A DNA stretch of 64,000 nt from Flavobacterium gelidicaeli. Its GTDB lineage: Bacteria > Bacteroidota > Bacteroidia > Flavobacteriales > Flavobacteriaceae. Below are positions 1 to 10,149 of the stretch, in pieces. Position 1 is the first letter of the stretch. The number at the start of each line of letters is the position of its first letter. Made by a program: the position numbers and the translations under genes. The DNA lies in assembly GCF_013294005.1 (NCBI RefSeq), contig NZ_JABSNK010000011.1:42810-106809 (forward strand). The letters are read 5' to 3'. Below the pieces are notes generated by a model. That model had not been told where the DNA came from and searched no databases. It was given only the letters and a program-made list of their open reading frames with translations.

Positions 1-539
<539 letters not shown>

Positions 540-582
540 TTAACGAACAAGTTTTGAGGTAAATAGCAATTATTTACTTTCA

Positions 583-816
583 CTAAAGCCCTTTGGGATA
601 TCTTTTTTTAATATTCCGAATCAATTCTTCTAATCCGTTTAACTTCAACTCATAGATTAATCGCAATTGATCTCCTAAAACACCATTAGGAAATCCTTTA
701 TTATGGTACCACACGACATAATACTCTGGTAAATCTATAAGAAAACGCCCCTCGTATTTACCGAAGGGCATTTTTGTATGTGCTAATTTTATTAATTCCT
801 TTTGATTTTGATCCAT
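583..816 (-). CDS. DUF3820 family small protein
   Basis: A 77-residue soluble protein without signal peptide. It contains the block MPFGKYEGRFLIDLPEYYVVW, typical of DUF3820 (the family also labelled putative quorum-sensing-regulated virulence factor). The length fits the family. Its biochemical role is not known. It lies downstream of the OsmC gene on the same strand, but a probable terminator separates them, so it may be transcribed on its own. Confidence 0.8.
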   Translation of the reverse strand: MDQNQKELIKLAHTKMPFGKYEGRFLIDLPEYYVVWYHNKGFPNGVLGDQLRLIYELKLNGLEELIRNIKKRYPKGL

Positions 817-826
817 TGTTATTTAT

Positions 827-883
827 AAAAAAACAAGAATCAACAAACAATAAAGTCACTACTTCTTGTTTCTCAATTCTTGT
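827..883 (-). terminator. probable terminator after the LysM-OsmC pair
   Basis: An inverted repeat (ACAAGAAT at 833-840, ATTCTTGT at 876-883) is followed, in the minus direction, by a run of T. It sits just past the OsmC stop codon. The loop is long, about 35 bases, which lowers confidence. Confidence 0.4.
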
Positions 884-895
884 TGTTAATTCATA

Positions 896-1297
896 TTATT
901 TCCAGTTGAAAGAAATTCGCTTTTCGATATCTGGATTTAAACTTAAAAAAACAGGACAGGTCAAAGCGGCTCTTTCAAGAATCGCTCTATTTTTTGGATC
1001 ATTGGTTCCAACCAAATTAAAAATAATTTCAATAGCTCCTATTCTTCTAGGCTCAGCGTTCATTATTTTAGTTACTTCAGCAGTAGTACCAGCCATCTCA
1101 ACCGATAAATCACCTGCTTTTATTCCCATGATAGTCATCATACAACTTGCTAATGCATTCGCTACAGTGTCAGTAGGTGAGAAAGCTTCGCCTTTTCCAT
1201 TGTTATCTAAAGGAGCGTCTGACATTATTTCACTTCCTGATTGAACGTGAATCGATGACGTTCTTAAATCACCTAAATAAGTTACTTTTGAAGTCAT
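896..1297 (-). CDS. OsmC family peroxiredoxin-like protein
   Basis: A 133-residue cytoplasmic protein of the OsmC/Ohr fold, whose members reduce organic hydroperoxides with two cysteines. Both expected cysteines are present: Cys52 in ANALASCMMTIMG and Cys114 in ALTCPVFLSLNP. Its start codon overlaps the stop codon of the upstream LysM gene by one base (TAATG), so the two are probably translationally coupled. The overall form fits the general OsmC branch rather than Ohr, but the exact substrate cannot be read from sequence. Confidence 0.9.
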   Translation of the reverse strand: MTSKVTYLGDLRTSSIHVQSGSEIMSDAPLDNNGKGEAFSPTDTVANALASCMMTIMGIKAGDLSVEMAGTTAEVTKIMNAEPRRIGAIEIIFNLVGTNDPKNRAILERAALTCPVFLSLNPDIEKRISFNWK

Positions 1298-3270
1298 TAT
1301 TTAGCTTCTTTTATAATTAAGTCCGTGTCATAATACATGATAAACACCCCTTTATTAGTGTATCCACCATCTTCTTTTTTATAATATTCAAACTTATTTT
1401 CTACTAATTCAGTTGCAGCAACTTTTACAGTTTGCTCAAATTTTACATTTTGAACCAATCGCATCATTGTATCAAAGGTAACGTCAAAACCACGAGTAGC
1501 ATAATCACTAGGATAAATATTATTTGCGCTTTTAAATTTTTTATCAAAAATAGCAGCTTCAGGAGTAACGCAGTCGCGAATTACCGAAGGATACATCAGC
1601 TTTAACTTCGTTAAGTTTGAGAATTTTACCTCTTCAAAATCCAATGTTTCATTAGGTTCCAAAATCACTAATTGTACTTGATAAGCAGGCATTGCACTTA
1701 TCATAGCAGCAATTGTTGTTTTAATCATCCAAGTATTAGCTGTCTCCATGACAACATAATTCATACGGTCTTTTACCAACATTCCTTTTAAACTTTCTGC
1801 AGAAACACTACCATTATCTTTAAAAGCCACTAGAGGAACATTTTTTTGATTATCTCTTAAATATTGAAGAATAGATTCTTTCTTTTTATCAACAACAGCC
1901 ATTATATTTCCGTTTTGAGCACGCATATAGTCAAACATTGTCCCCTTAACAACTTCATTTGAAGGTACCGCTTGGTATAAATTTGCATAAGCGTTACCTA
2001 CATCTTTAGAAAGTGGCGATATAACTGGGACATTATTCAATCCTACTGCTTGAGCAGCTACTTCGGCATTACTTTGATAAAAAGGTCCTACGATAGCATT
2101 AGCATTTTGTAATTTATTATCTCTAATTACAGCCGCAACATTAGAGCTGTTTTTACTTTCTTGAGAATCATAAATTTCTACATCAATAGGAAGACCTAAT
2201 GTTTTAGCTGAATCAATTGCAATTAATGCACCGGCATAAAAATCAAGAGTCATGTTTAAAAACTTATCTTTTTTTAATCTACTGTAAGCTGAATTTATGG
2301 TATCTCCTTCAATTTTTGAAACATTAAAAGGTAGTAATAACACCATTTTTTTACGCCTCCCTTCAGCAATATTTTTACTTAAGGAAACATATTCCTTTTT
2401 TTCTTGAGTAACGGCAGCAATTTTTGAAGGTACTTTTAAAAGCATACCAATATCAACACCATTATTTAATTCTGGATTTAGCTTTATTAACTCTTCTTGC
2501 GAAATATCAAACATTTTTGAAAGACTATAAAGTGTTTCTTTTGGCTGAACTTCATATGCGATATAACTAACTACAGTATCTTTTGCAATAGCGGCATTTT
2601 TTAAATCTGTAATTTCCTCTTTTGCTACAGCCTTAACTTCATTTATAGTTTGTGAAGGATTGCCTTTGATTAATAATTTATATCCAATAGGTAAGTTATC
2701 TACAACCTCAGGGTTGCGCTGTTCAATTTGTTGAATTGTAACTCCATATTGTCGCGCTATAGAATACTTAGTCTCCTTAGGTAATACATCATGATATACC
2801 GCTTGTTCTTGTTTCGTAGTCTCTTTTTCTACTTTTTTAACAGCAGCTTTAGTAGGATGTTTTGAAGGAATAGTCAAAAGCATTCCTATTTTCAATCCAT
2901 CAATTTCAATATCTGGATTTGCTTTTTTCAAGTCGGCATCAGAAATGTTATATTGTTTTTCGATCCCGTATAGTGTTTCCTTAGCAATAACCATATGTGT
3001 TATTGATCCAGAAGAAGGAACAGTTTTCACCTTTTGCACACTTACACCAGCCTCTTTTTTATTAGGGATCAACAAAACCGTATTCAATTTTAGTCCGCTT
3101 TGTGCATCTGGATTTAATTGATAAATATCAAACGGTGTAATTTGATATTTCTGTGCAATTTGATTGATTGTCTCCCCTTTCTCTACTTTATGAGTTAAGG
3201 TTTTGTTTTGCGAGAAAACAGTTCCGGCAAAAAACAAAAATGTAGCACAAGTAGCAAAAAAATATTTCAT
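1297..3270 (-). CDS. exported protein with four LysM domains and a periplasmic-binding-like domain
   Basis: A 657-residue protein with a signal peptide (residues 1-20, ending VFSQ). Four LysM modules follow at about 24-71, 89-137, 157-203 and 237-284; such modules bind peptidoglycan. The C-terminal half (about 305-657) resembles a type 1 periplasmic binding fold (motifs KMVLLLPFNVSK, YDSQES, NAIVGPFYQ, PVISPLSK). This arrangement is common in Bacteroidota and is often annotated as an amino acid ABC transporter substrate-binding protein, although no permease or ATPase is nearby. It probably sits at the cell wall. It is cotranscribed with the OsmC gene through a one-base overlap. Confidence 0.85.
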   Translation of the reverse strand: MKYFFATCATFLFFAGTVFSQNKTLTHKVEKGETINQIAQKYQITPFDIYQLNPDAQSGLKLNTVLLIPNKKEAGVSVQKVKTVPSSGSITHMVIAKETLYGIEKQYNISDADLKKANPDIEIDGLKIGMLLTIPSKHPTKAAVKKVEKETTKQEQAVYHDVLPKETKYSIARQYGVTIQQIEQRNPEVVDNLPIGYKLLIKGNPSQTINEVKAVAKEEITDLKNAAIAKDTVVSYIAYEVQPKETLYSLSKMFDISQEELIKLNPELNNGVDIGMLLKVPSKIAAVTQEKKEYVSLSKNIAEGRRKKMVLLLPFNVSKIEGDTINSAYSRLKKDKFLNMTLDFYAGALIAIDSAKTLGLPIDVEIYDSQESKNSSNVAAVIRDNKLQNANAIVGPFYQSNAEVAAQAVGLNNVPVISPLSKDVGNAYANLYQAVPSNEVVKGTMFDYMRAQNGNIMAVVDKKKESILQYLRDNQKNVPLVAFKDNGSVSAESLKGMLVKDRMNYVVMETANTWMIKTTIAAMISAMPAYQVQLVILEPNETLDFEEVKFSNLTKLKLMYPSVIRDCVTPEAAIFDKKFKSANNIYPSDYATRGFDVTFDTMMRLVQNVKFEQTVKVAATELVENKFEYYKKEDGGYTNKGVFIMYYDTDLIIKEAK

Positions 3271-3295
3271 TTTATTTATTTAAAAATTATTAAGT

Positions 3296-3303
3296 CAAAG
3301 ATA
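3296..3303 (-). promoter_or_regulatory. -7 promoter element for the LysM-OsmC operon
   Basis: The complement reads TATCTTTG, a match to TAnnTTTG, 26 bases before the LysM-protein start. It lies immediately beyond the guaA terminator, as expected for the promoter of a separate unit. No TTG is seen at ideal spacing. Confidence 0.5.
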
Positions 3304-3306
3304 AGA

Positions 3307-3346
3307 AAACGGTATCAAATTTTATTCCAAAAACTTGATACCGTTT
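3307..3346 (-). terminator. guaA terminator
   Basis: A perfect 12-bp inverted repeat (AAACGGTATCAA at 3307-3318, TTGATACCGTTT at 3335-3346) ends in a short T run on the minus strand. It lies about 50 bases past the guaA stop codon. Confidence 0.7.
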
Positions 3347-3399
3347 ATAAAATTAAGGAAATTCGAGATCAAAAAACCTTATATATAACTAAAAATTTA

Positions 3400-4929
3400 T
3401 TATTCCCATTCAATAGTCGCTGGTGGTTTAGAGCTAATGTCATATACTACTCTATTTACTCCTTTTACTTTATTTATAATGTCATTTGAGATTTTCATTA
3501 AAAACTCATAAGGTAAGTGCACCCAGTCAGCCGTCATTCCGTCAGTAGATTCTACCGCACGTAGCGCAACCACTTTTTCATAAGTACGCTCATCCCCCAT
3601 TACCCCTACACTATTTACAGGAAGTAATATTGCTCCTGCTTGCCAAACTTTATCATACAATCCCCAAGATTTTAATCCATCAATAAACACAGCATCTACA
3701 TCTTGTAAAATTTGCACTTTTTCTGGAGTGATATCTCCTAAAATACGAATTGATAATCCTGGACCTGGAAAAGGATGTCTTCCTAATAGTTCAGGATCAA
3801 TTCCTAATGAAGCCCCTACTCTACGTACTTCATCTTTAAAAAGCATGCGAAGAGGTTCTACAATTTTTAATTTCATGTAATCAGGCAAACCACCTACATT
3901 ATGATGTGATTTTATAGTTGCTGACGGTCCTTTTACAGAAACCGACTCAATAACATCCGGATATATCGTTCCTTGAGCTAACCACTTTACGTCTTCGATA
4001 AGATGTGATTCATCATCAAAAACTTCGATAAAAACTCTTCCTATAATTTTACGTTTTGTTTCAGGATCACTTACTCCCGCTAATTCAGATAAAAAACGAT
4101 CTCCCGCATCTACTCCTTTAACGTTTAAGCCCATTCCCTTGTACTGATCTAGTACACTTTGATATTCGTTTTTACGAAGCAAACCATTATTTACAAAAAC
4201 ACAATACAAGTTTTCACCAATAGCTTGATGTAATAAAACTGCTGCTACAGTAGAATCTACTCCACCAGAAAGTCCTAAAACAACTTTATCGTTTCCTACT
4301 TTCTCTTTTAACTCAGCAACCATTTCTTCAACAAAAGCATTTGGTGTAAATGTTTGTGGAACTTCGGCAATTTTCACCAAGAAATTCTCTAACATTTTTG
4401 AACCATCTGTGGTGTGAAAAACCTCTGGGTGGTATTGAATCGCATAAGTAGTTTCGCCTTCTATTTTATAAGCAGCAAATTCTACATCATGAGTACTCGC
4501 TAGTTTTACCCCATTAGTAGGCAAAGCTTTTATACTATCACTGTGACTCATCCAAACTTGACTATTCACTGAAACATTTTCAAAGAATATCTCGTCTTCT
4601 TTAATAAAAGACAAATTAGCTCTACCATATTCTCTAGTATTTGATGCCGCTACTTCTCCACCGCTAAAGTGAGCTAAGTATTGTGCGCCATAACAAACCG
4701 CTAGTAAAGGCAATTTTCCTCTAATTTGAGATAAATCAGGATGGGGAGCATCTTCTCCACGAACAGAAAAGGGGCTTCCACCAAGAATTACGGCTTTATA
4801 ACTGGATAAATCACTAGGTATGTGATTATAAGGGAAAATTTCGCAGAATATATTTAATTCGCGAACTCTACGCGCAATAAGCTGAGTGTATTGCGATCCG
4901 AAATCTAAAATAAGTACGTTGTGTTGCAT
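3400..4929 (-). CDS. guaA: GMP synthase (glutamine-hydrolysing)
   Basis: Converts XMP to GMP using glutamine ammonia and ATP. The N-terminal class I glutaminase has its catalytic Cys in [12 protein letters not shown] and the His-Glu pair in IQYHPEVFH. The ATP pyrophosphatase domain has the loop [15 protein letters not shown]. The C-terminal dimerisation domain ends in [11 protein letters not shown] use the ATG at 4929 ([11 protein letters not shown]), giving 509 residues; a TTG two codons upstream is an unlikely start because it lies inside the promoter -7 box. That placement suggests a leaderless or nearly leaderless transcript. Confidence 0.97.
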   Translation of the reverse strand: MQHNVLILDFGSQYTQLIARRVRELNIFCEIFPYNHIPSDLSSYKAVILGGSPFSVRGEDAPHPDLSQIRGKLPLLAVCYGAQYLAHFSGGEVAASNTREYGRANLSFIKEDEIFFENVSVNSQVWMSHSDSIKALPTNGVKLASTHDVEFAAYKIEGETTYAIQYHPEVFHTTDGSKMLENFLVKIAEVPQTFTPNAFVEEMVAELKEKVGNDKVVLGLSGGVDSTVAAVLLHQAIGENLYCVFVNNGLLRKNEYQSVLDQYKGMGLNVKGVDAGDRFLSELAGVSDPETKRKIIGRVFIEVFDDESHLIEDVKWLAQGTIYPDVIESVSVKGPSATIKSHHNVGGLPDYMKLKIVEPLRMLFKDEVRRVGASLGIDPELLGRHPFPGPGLSIRILGDITPEKVQILQDVDAVFIDGLKSWGLYDKVWQAGAILLPVNSVGVMGDERTYEKVVALRAVESTDGMTADWVHLPYEFLMKISNDIINKVKGVNRVVYDISSKPPATIEWE

Positions 4930-4932
4930 GCG

Positions 4933-4940
4933 CAAAAATA
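4933..4940 (-). promoter_or_regulatory. guaA: -7 promoter element touching the guaA start codon
   Basis: The complement reads TATTTTTG, followed by CGC and the guaA ATG. At normal spacing from a TAnnTTTG box, transcription would begin at or within a few bases of the ATG. No TTG is seen at -33, so the call rests on the -7 box alone. Confidence 0.45.
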
Positions 4941-5175
4941 CTTTTTATATTTTGAATTGGAAAATTGAATTTTGAAAAAATTGAATTTTTTTTCCAACAC
5001 TAGGTTTTAAGTAAAAAACAAGTCTTAAACAACTGAAATTCATTACAAAAAACAAAACCGCTAACAAGTTCTAATACTAATTTAGCAACACGACTTAAGC
5101 ACTATTATTAAAAAGACTACTTTTGTAAAATAAAAATTTTTATTAACAATTGCTTAAACAGCTCAAAATCATATT

Positions 5176-5703
5176 ATGAAAATAAAAAATTACGCAATAA
5201 CTCTCCTTTTATCCTTATTTGTAATTTCATGTAGCATTGTAGACAAACTGTTAACCTTTACAATCTCTAACAGTACTAGCATACAAATTGACAGTAACCT
5301 ACCTCTAGGAACACCTTTTGAAATTAGCACTCCTGATATTACAACCAATTCAAGTAGTGAATTTGAAAACAATAAAACAAAAGCTAACTTAGTAAAAGAA
5401 GTTAAACTTAAAGACTTAATTCTTACTATAACAGATCCATCTGATAAAAGTTTTAGCTTTTTAAAATCAGTTCATTTATACATATCTACAGATGCAAATG
5501 ACGAAATTGAATTAGCTTATTTAGACAATATAAATACTACTGATAATACTATACAATTAATTTCTACTGAGGCTAAACTTGACAAATACATTAAAGCTTC
5601 AAGTTATAAAATTCGCACAGAAGCAGTTTTAAAAGAAACCGTTACTAAAGACGTAACTATAAAAGCTGACATGAATTTTAGAGTTACTGCTGATCCTTTT
5701 TAA
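5176..5703 (+). CDS. small lipoprotein of unknown function
   Basis: 175 residues with a lipoprotein signal (LLLSLFVISCSIVDK; lipidated Cys near residue 19). The mature part is Thr/Ser/Lys-rich with predicted beta strands and no family I can name. It is likely anchored in an envelope membrane. It is convergent with the next gene, with only 7 bases between them, and is preceded by about 240 bases of AT-rich DNA that should hold its promoter. Confidence 0.6.
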   Translation: MKIKNYAITLLLSLFVISCSIVDKLLTFTISNSTSIQIDSNLPLGTPFEISTPDITTNSSSEFENNKTKANLVKEVKLKDLILTITDPSDKSFSFLKSVHLYISTDANDEIELAYLDNINTTDNTIQLISTEAKLDKYIKASSYKIRTEAVLKETVTKDVTIKADMNFRVTADPF

Positions 5704-5710
5704 TTAACAA

Positions 5711-6376
5711 TTACTCTTTAACTAAAATTATTGTCGCTTTAAATCCAGTACCTAGGTTCCATTGACTAGCAGATATTAATCCTCCTTTGTCATCATAAAC
5801 CTTAAATTCAGCGGTATTAGGCCCTGAGCTTCCTTGATTTAAAGCTTCAAAGTCAATTTTATTGAACCCTTTTTGTAATTCAATCTCAAATCCTTTAAAC
5901 TCACTATCAAGATTCACTTGGTACTGAATCACTTTGTCATTTAGATATACTCTAATTTGATCCCCATCAACATACGCGGCATCACGATACAATACTTTTG
6001 CCGTTGTTGAATTTGTTTTAAAATCACCAAGATTTTGATTCTTTCTATAAACAATAGCTTCCGGATTGTCTTCTTTCTTATTTAATTTCTCTACAATAGC
6101 ATCGCCTGGGTTTACAAAATCGTTTTTAGGAGTCATCGTCATTTGAGCGGGTTTTCCTATTTGAAAATTAGTACTTGGCGGTGTAAAAGGATCTGGTTTT
6201 TTAAAAACATTGGGCGCTACAATAACCGGAGGTTCATTAGTTGGCGGAATCGTTTTTTTAGCCTTATAACCATTATCAACTGGTGGAATAGCTTTAAATT
6301 TACTGCTAAACTCGTTCTGAGAATACCCCATTGCGGTTGTACCTATTAGTAGAATTAAAAAAAGTATTCTTTTCAT
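5711..6376 (-). CDS. exported protein of unknown function with Pro-rich N-terminal linker
   Basis: 221 residues. A signal peptide (ending GYSQ) is followed by a Pro/Lys-rich stretch (residues about 28-75) and then a globular domain rich in short strands (VRIYLNDK-like segments, EIELQKGFNKIDFEALNQG). It could be a periplasmic or surface beta-sandwich, but no domain is recognisable. The upstream 270 bases to ridA are AT-rich with no other visible feature. Confidence 0.6.
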   Translation of the reverse strand: MKRILFLILLIGTTAMGYSQNEFSSKFKAIPPVDNGYKAKKTIPPTNEPPVIVAPNVFKKPDPFTPPSTNFQIGKPAQMTMTPKNDFVNPGDAIVEKLNKKEDNPEAIVYRKNQNLGDFKTNSTTAKVLYRDAAYVDGDQIRVYLNDKVIQYQVNLDSEFKGFEIELQKGFNKIDFEALNQGSSGPNTAEFKVYDDKGGLISASQWNLGTGFKATIILVKE

Positions 6377-6646
6377 GATGCTTTATATTGAATGGTATTG
6401 AACTATTTTTTTTTAAAAATAAAAAACCAAAATTATATATCAACAAATCCACATATAATTTAACTTACTATTATAACAGTCTTTTTTAGTGATTATTATT
6501 CCCTGATTGTAAAGTCAAGCTAAATAATGCCATTAAATCAACCAGCAGAATAACAAATCGTTGTTGTTTTTTTCCTAAATTGCAAAAAATATACCAAAAT
6601 TGTTTTTGAATCAATTTGCTTTAAAAATAAGCTAAAATAAAACACA

Positions 6647-7030
6647 ATGAAAAGAGAAAACATACTTACTGGATCACCCTGGGAAGACAAAATGGGTTAT
6701 TGCCGTGCTGTAAGGATCGGCAACATTGTAGAAGTTTCTGGAACAGTTGCTATTGTTGACAATGACAAAGTAAAAGCTACTGATGCCTATGCACAAACTT
6801 TAAATATCATGGAACGAGTAGCTGTAGTTCTTGAAGATTTAAACGTAAGCATGAAAGATGTCATTAGAACAAGAATCTTCACAACAGATATTACTAGTTT
6901 TGAGGCTGTCGCCAAAGCGCATTCTGTCTACTTTAAAGACATCAAACCTACAACAGGTTTTTACGAAGTAAGTAAATTAATTGCACCCGAATATCTTGTA
7001 GAAATAGAATTCACGGCAGTAATAGCATAA
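6647..7030 (+). CDS. RidA family protein (YjgF/YER057c/UK114)
   Basis: A 127-residue cytoplasmic protein of the RidA family, members of which hydrolyse reactive enamine/imine intermediates from amino acid metabolism. Family landmarks are MGYCRAVRIGNIVEVSGTVA near the N terminus, the conserved Arg in VIRTRIFTTDI and the C-terminal Glu in YLVEIEFTAV. The length matches the family. It is a single gene 66 bases before the CLC gene, possibly sharing a transcript. Paralogues differ in activity, so the exact role is open. Confidence 0.88.
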   Translation: MKRENILTGSPWEDKMGYCRAVRIGNIVEVSGTVAIVDNDKVKATDAYAQTLNIMERVAVVLEDLNVSMKDVIRTRIFTTDITSFEAVAKAHSVYFKDIKPTTGFYEVSKLIAPEYLVEIEFTAVIA

Positions 7031-7096
7031 AAACAATATAAAGGATTGTAAATACTCCTTTAAAATAACAAGATTACAATTCTTGTAAACTAACAA

Positions 7097-8353
7097 ATGA
7101 ATTTACTTAAAATAAAAAACACCCTTTTATCGGTCTTTAAATGGCTGCTTATTTGTGCATTGATAGGCTTTTTCTCAGGATCAGCATCTGCTTTTTTACT
7201 TGTTTCGCTTGAGTGGGCGGCAACAATTAGAGCCAATACTATTTGGATTATTTGGCTGCTGCCAATAGCTGGTTTACTGATAGGTTTGAGCTACTATTAT
7301 TATGGAGCAGTTGCTGTAAGAGGCAATAATTTACTCTTAGAAGAATACGATAAGCCAAAAGCAAAAATTCCTTTTATAATGGCACCTTTAGTGCTTTTTG
7401 GAACGATTGCAACACATCTTTTTGGAGGTTCAGCAGGTCGAGAAGGAACTGCTGTACAAATGGGAGGCGCGATAGCAGACCAATTCACATCTCTTTTTAA
7501 ACTAGACGGAGCCGAAAGAAAAACAATTATCATATTAGGAATTAGTGCTGGTTTTGCTTCAGTATTTGGAACACCTTTAGCAGGTGCAATTTTTGCCTTA
7601 GAAGTAGTGTATTTTAGCAAAATCACTCTTAAAAGTACTATTCTATCTTTTATAGTTGCCTATTTTGCTTATTACACGGTCGACATTTGGCAGGTAAAGC
7701 ACACACATTATGCTATTCCTAATGTACCTGATTTTAATTTTGAAATACTTCTTTGGATTATTCCAGTAAGTATCCTATTTGGTTTAGCTGCAATGTTATT
7801 TTCACGAAGTACGCATTATTGGGGTGCATTATTCACTAAAAAAATAAAATATGCACCATTACGACCTTTTATAGGAGGGACCGTTTTAGCGTTTACTATT
7901 TACTTTATAGGAACTACAAAATATATTGGACTCGGAGTACCTATGATTGTTGAGTCTTTTTCTACTCCAAGCAACTATTATGATTTTTTACTAAAAATTC
8001 TTTTTACAGGGTTTACTTTGGGCGCAGGATTTAAGGGTGGCGAGGTCACACCGCTGTTTTTCATTGGAGCCACATTAGGAAGCGCCTTGTCATTATTTAT
8101 TCCGTTGCCTATTGCATTATTAGCTGGAATGGGGTTTGTAGCAGTTTTTTCTGGAGCCACACACACTCCTATTGCCTGCACAGTTATGGGACTCGAACTA
8201 TTCGGGATTCAATCAGGTATCTACATAGGAACCGCTTGTTTTATTGCCTATTTGTCCTCTGGATCTGTAGGTATTTACCATGCTCAGATAGTTAAAGGCG
8301 CTAAATACCATTTATACGAAAAAATTAAAAGAAAAAAATTAGACCTTTTTTAA
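7097..8353 (+). CDS. CLC-type anion channel or antiporter
   Basis: A 418-residue inner-membrane protein with about ten hydrophobic segments. The CLC signature GSAGREGTAVQMGGAIAD is present, including the gating Glu of GREG. The helix-D filter motif, usually GSGIP in chloride CLCs, reads RGNNLLLEEY here. Loss of the Ser/Ile-Pro suggests an anion specificity other than chloride, possibly fluoride (CLC-F type), but this is inference. There is no CBS regulatory tail. No fluoride riboswitch signature was seen in the short leader. Confidence 0.88.
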   Translation: MNLLKIKNTLLSVFKWLLICALIGFFSGSASAFLLVSLEWAATIRANTIWIIWLLPIAGLLIGLSYYYYGAVAVRGNNLLLEEYDKPKAKIPFIMAPLVLFGTIATHLFGGSAGREGTAVQMGGAIADQFTSLFKLDGAERKTIIILGISAGFASVFGTPLAGAIFALEVVYFSKITLKSTILSFIVAYFAYYTVDIWQVKHTHYAIPNVPDFNFEILLWIIPVSILFGLAAMLFSRSTHYWGALFTKKIKYAPLRPFIGGTVLAFTIYFIGTTKYIGLGVPMIVESFSTPSNYYDFLLKILFTGFTLGAGFKGGEVTPLFFIGATLGSALSLFIPLPIALLAGMGFVAVFSGATHTPIACTVMGLELFGIQSGIYIGTACFIAYLSSGSVGIYHAQIVKGAKYHLYEKIKRKKLDLF

Positions 8354-8374
8354 CGCTAAAAAAAGGGTTTTATT
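8343..8374 (+). terminator. possible terminator overlapping the end of the CLC gene
   Basis: ACCTTTTTT and AAAAAAAGGGT can pair around a short loop, and a T-rich stretch follows. The CLC stop codon lies in the left arm. The stem is mostly A-T and has one bulge. Confidence 0.35.
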
Positions 8375-8422
8375 TACAAATGAATTCCAACTTTACATTA
8401 AAAAAATGTAATTTCGCACACT

Positions 8423-9430
8423 ATGAAAATACAAGACATTGAAGCTATCGCGTTGCTACTGGCAACACCAAAAAAAATTGTTATCATCCCTCACAGAAGC
8501 CCTGATGGTGATGCCATGGGGTCAACCTTAGGATTATACCACTTTTTATCAAAATACAATCACGAAGCAGTTGTGATTGCTCCCAATGAATTTCCAGATT
8601 TCTTGGCTTGGTTACCAGGTTCAGAAACAGTTAAAATATTTGAAAAAGACAAAGAAAACTGCACTAAAATATTACAAGAAGCTGATTTAGTTTTTACTCT
8701 TGACTTTAATGCTTTTCACCGCGTAGGTAACGAAATGGAGAAAGTATTAACCGAGTTAAAATCAACATACATTATGATTGATCATCATCAAAAACCTGAT
8801 GATTATGCGGCTTACACTTATTCAAACACTGGTTTTGGATCTACTTGTGAAATGCTATATAACTTCATTAATTTTTTAGGTAAGAAAGACGCTATTGATA
8901 AAACTATTGGTACTTGTATTTACACAGGAATCCTTACTGACTCTGGCTCTTTTCGTTTTCCAGGAACAACTGGTAATACCCATCGCATTGTAGCTGAATT
9001 AATAGATTTAGGTGTTGAAAATACTAAAATCCCAAATTTACTGTTTGAGAATAGTTCCTATCAAAGATTACAATTATTGGGACGAGCACTTCAAAACATG
9101 AAAGTACTTGCTCATCATAATACTTCATACACGACACTTACCCAAGAAGAATTAAATTCTTTTGAATATGTAAAAGGAGATACTGAAGGAATTGTAAATT
9201 ATGGTTTGAGTATAAAAGGAATTGTTTTTACAGCAATTTTCATTGAAAATACCGATGAAAAAATAATCAAAATATCGTTCCGTTCACAAGGAGATTTTGA
9301 TGTAAATCAATTTGCAAGAGATCATTTTAATGGTGGTGGACATCGCAATGCTGCAGGCGGAAGATCAGAAGTTTCTATGGAAGAAACTATTGTTAAATTT
9401 GAAAATTTAGTAGCACATCTAACAATATAG
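8423..9430 (+). CDS. DHH-family phosphoesterase (NrnA-like oligoribonuclease/pAp phosphatase)
   Basis: 335 residues with the DHH/DHHA1 organisation. Metal-binding motifs are SPDGDAMGS, DLVFTLDFNA and IDHHQKP; the C-terminal substrate-binding motif is GGGHRNAAGG. Family members degrade short oligoribonucleotides and 3'-phosphoadenosine-5'-phosphate in the cytoplasm. The stop codon lies 3 bases before gldI, indicating one operon with gldI and the two isomerase fusions. Confidence 0.9.
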   Translation: MKIQDIEAIALLLATPKKIVIIPHRSPDGDAMGSTLGLYHFLSKYNHEAVVIAPNEFPDFLAWLPGSETVKIFEKDKENCTKILQEADLVFTLDFNAFHRVGNEMEKVLTELKSTYIMIDHHQKPDDYAAYTYSNTGFGSTCEMLYNFINFLGKKDAIDKTIGTCIYTGILTDSGSFRFPGTTGNTHRIVAELIDLGVENTKIPNLLFENSSYQRLQLLGRALQNMKVLAHHNTSYTTLTQEELNSFEYVKGDTEGIVNYGLSIKGIVFTAIFIENTDEKIIKISFRSQGDFDVNQFARDHFNGGGHRNAAGGRSEVSMEETIVKFENLVAHLTI

Positions 9431-9433
9431 TAC

Positions 9434-10132
9434 ATGAAATTTAAATCATCAATTGCAATTACAATACTTTTAGTACTCATCGTATCTAGCTGTAAACAAC
9501 ATCAGGAAGCAAGAAGACCTATCTCACATTCTTCAGGAGCTTTTATGAAAAAATCAATCATAAGAAATAAAAAGTTGGTTGCTTCAGAGGAGGATTTGAT
9601 AAAAGAGGTAATGAAAAATAGTCCTCAAGTAACTTATTTATCATCAGCAAAAGGATATTGGTATTCTTACGATACCAAAAACACATTAGATACACTAACA
9701 CCAATGAAAGGTGACGTTGCTTATTTTGATTACGAAATAAAAGATTTACAAGGCAATGTTATTTATTCTGATCTTGAATTAAGACCACAAACTTATTATG
9801 TTGACAAGCAAGAAATAATGATGGGATTAAGAGACGGTATAAAATTAATGCATAAAACTGAGAAAGTAAACTTTTTATTTCCTTCACACATGGGATATGG
9901 CTATCACGGTGATGATAAAAAAATAGGAACAAATCAACCATTAATAGTCACTGTAACTTTAAACGATTTCAAACCCGAAGCTAGTGCTAAGAAAAAAACA
10001 GTAGAAAAAACGGTTATTGCTCCTAATACTGCTACTCCTTCAGTAAAAAAAACTATTAATGAAATAACTATAAAACCTACAGTTACCCCAAAAAAAACTA
10101 CTACAAACCAACCCAAAGACACTTTAAAATAA
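9434..10132 (+). CDS. gldI: gliding motility lipoprotein GldI, FKBP-type peptidyl-prolyl isomerase
   Basis: 232 residues: lipoprotein signal (VLIVSSCKQHQ), a short linker and an FKBP-like domain (about 60-175; motifs GDVAYFDYEI, MMGLRDGIKLM, FLFPSHMGYGYHGDDKKIG, PLIVTVTL). GldI is a known component needed for Flavobacterium gliding and type IX secretion, thought to help fold exported motility proteins. A Lys/Thr/Pro-rich tail of about 55 residues follows the FKBP domain and looks longer than the usual form. It is followed 18 bases later by the first cyclophilin-FKBP fusion. Confidence 0.87.
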   Translation: MKFKSSIAITILLVLIVSSCKQHQEARRPISHSSGAFMKKSIIRNKKLVASEEDLIKEVMKNSPQVTYLSSAKGYWYSYDTKNTLDTLTPMKGDVAYFDYEIKDLQGNVIYSDLELRPQTYYVDKQEIMMGLRDGIKLMHKTEKVNFLFPSHMGYGYHGDDKKIGTNQPLIVTVTLNDFKPEASAKKKTVEKTVIAPNTATPSVKKTINEITIKPTVTPKKTTTNQPKDTLK

Positions 10133-10149
10133 GTTAATATTTTTTAGAT

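Noticed and set aside
774..1244. Long plus-strand frame opposite the OsmC gene
   Set aside because: It is a shadow of the OsmC gene, which has clear family motifs on the minus strand.
4930..4935. TTG start two codons upstream in guaA
   Set aside because: It overlaps the -7 promoter box; the ATG at 4929 fits GuaA homologues.
7031..7096. Fluoride riboswitch before the CLC gene
   Set aside because: The 66-base leader is AT-rich and lacks the conserved riboswitch core.
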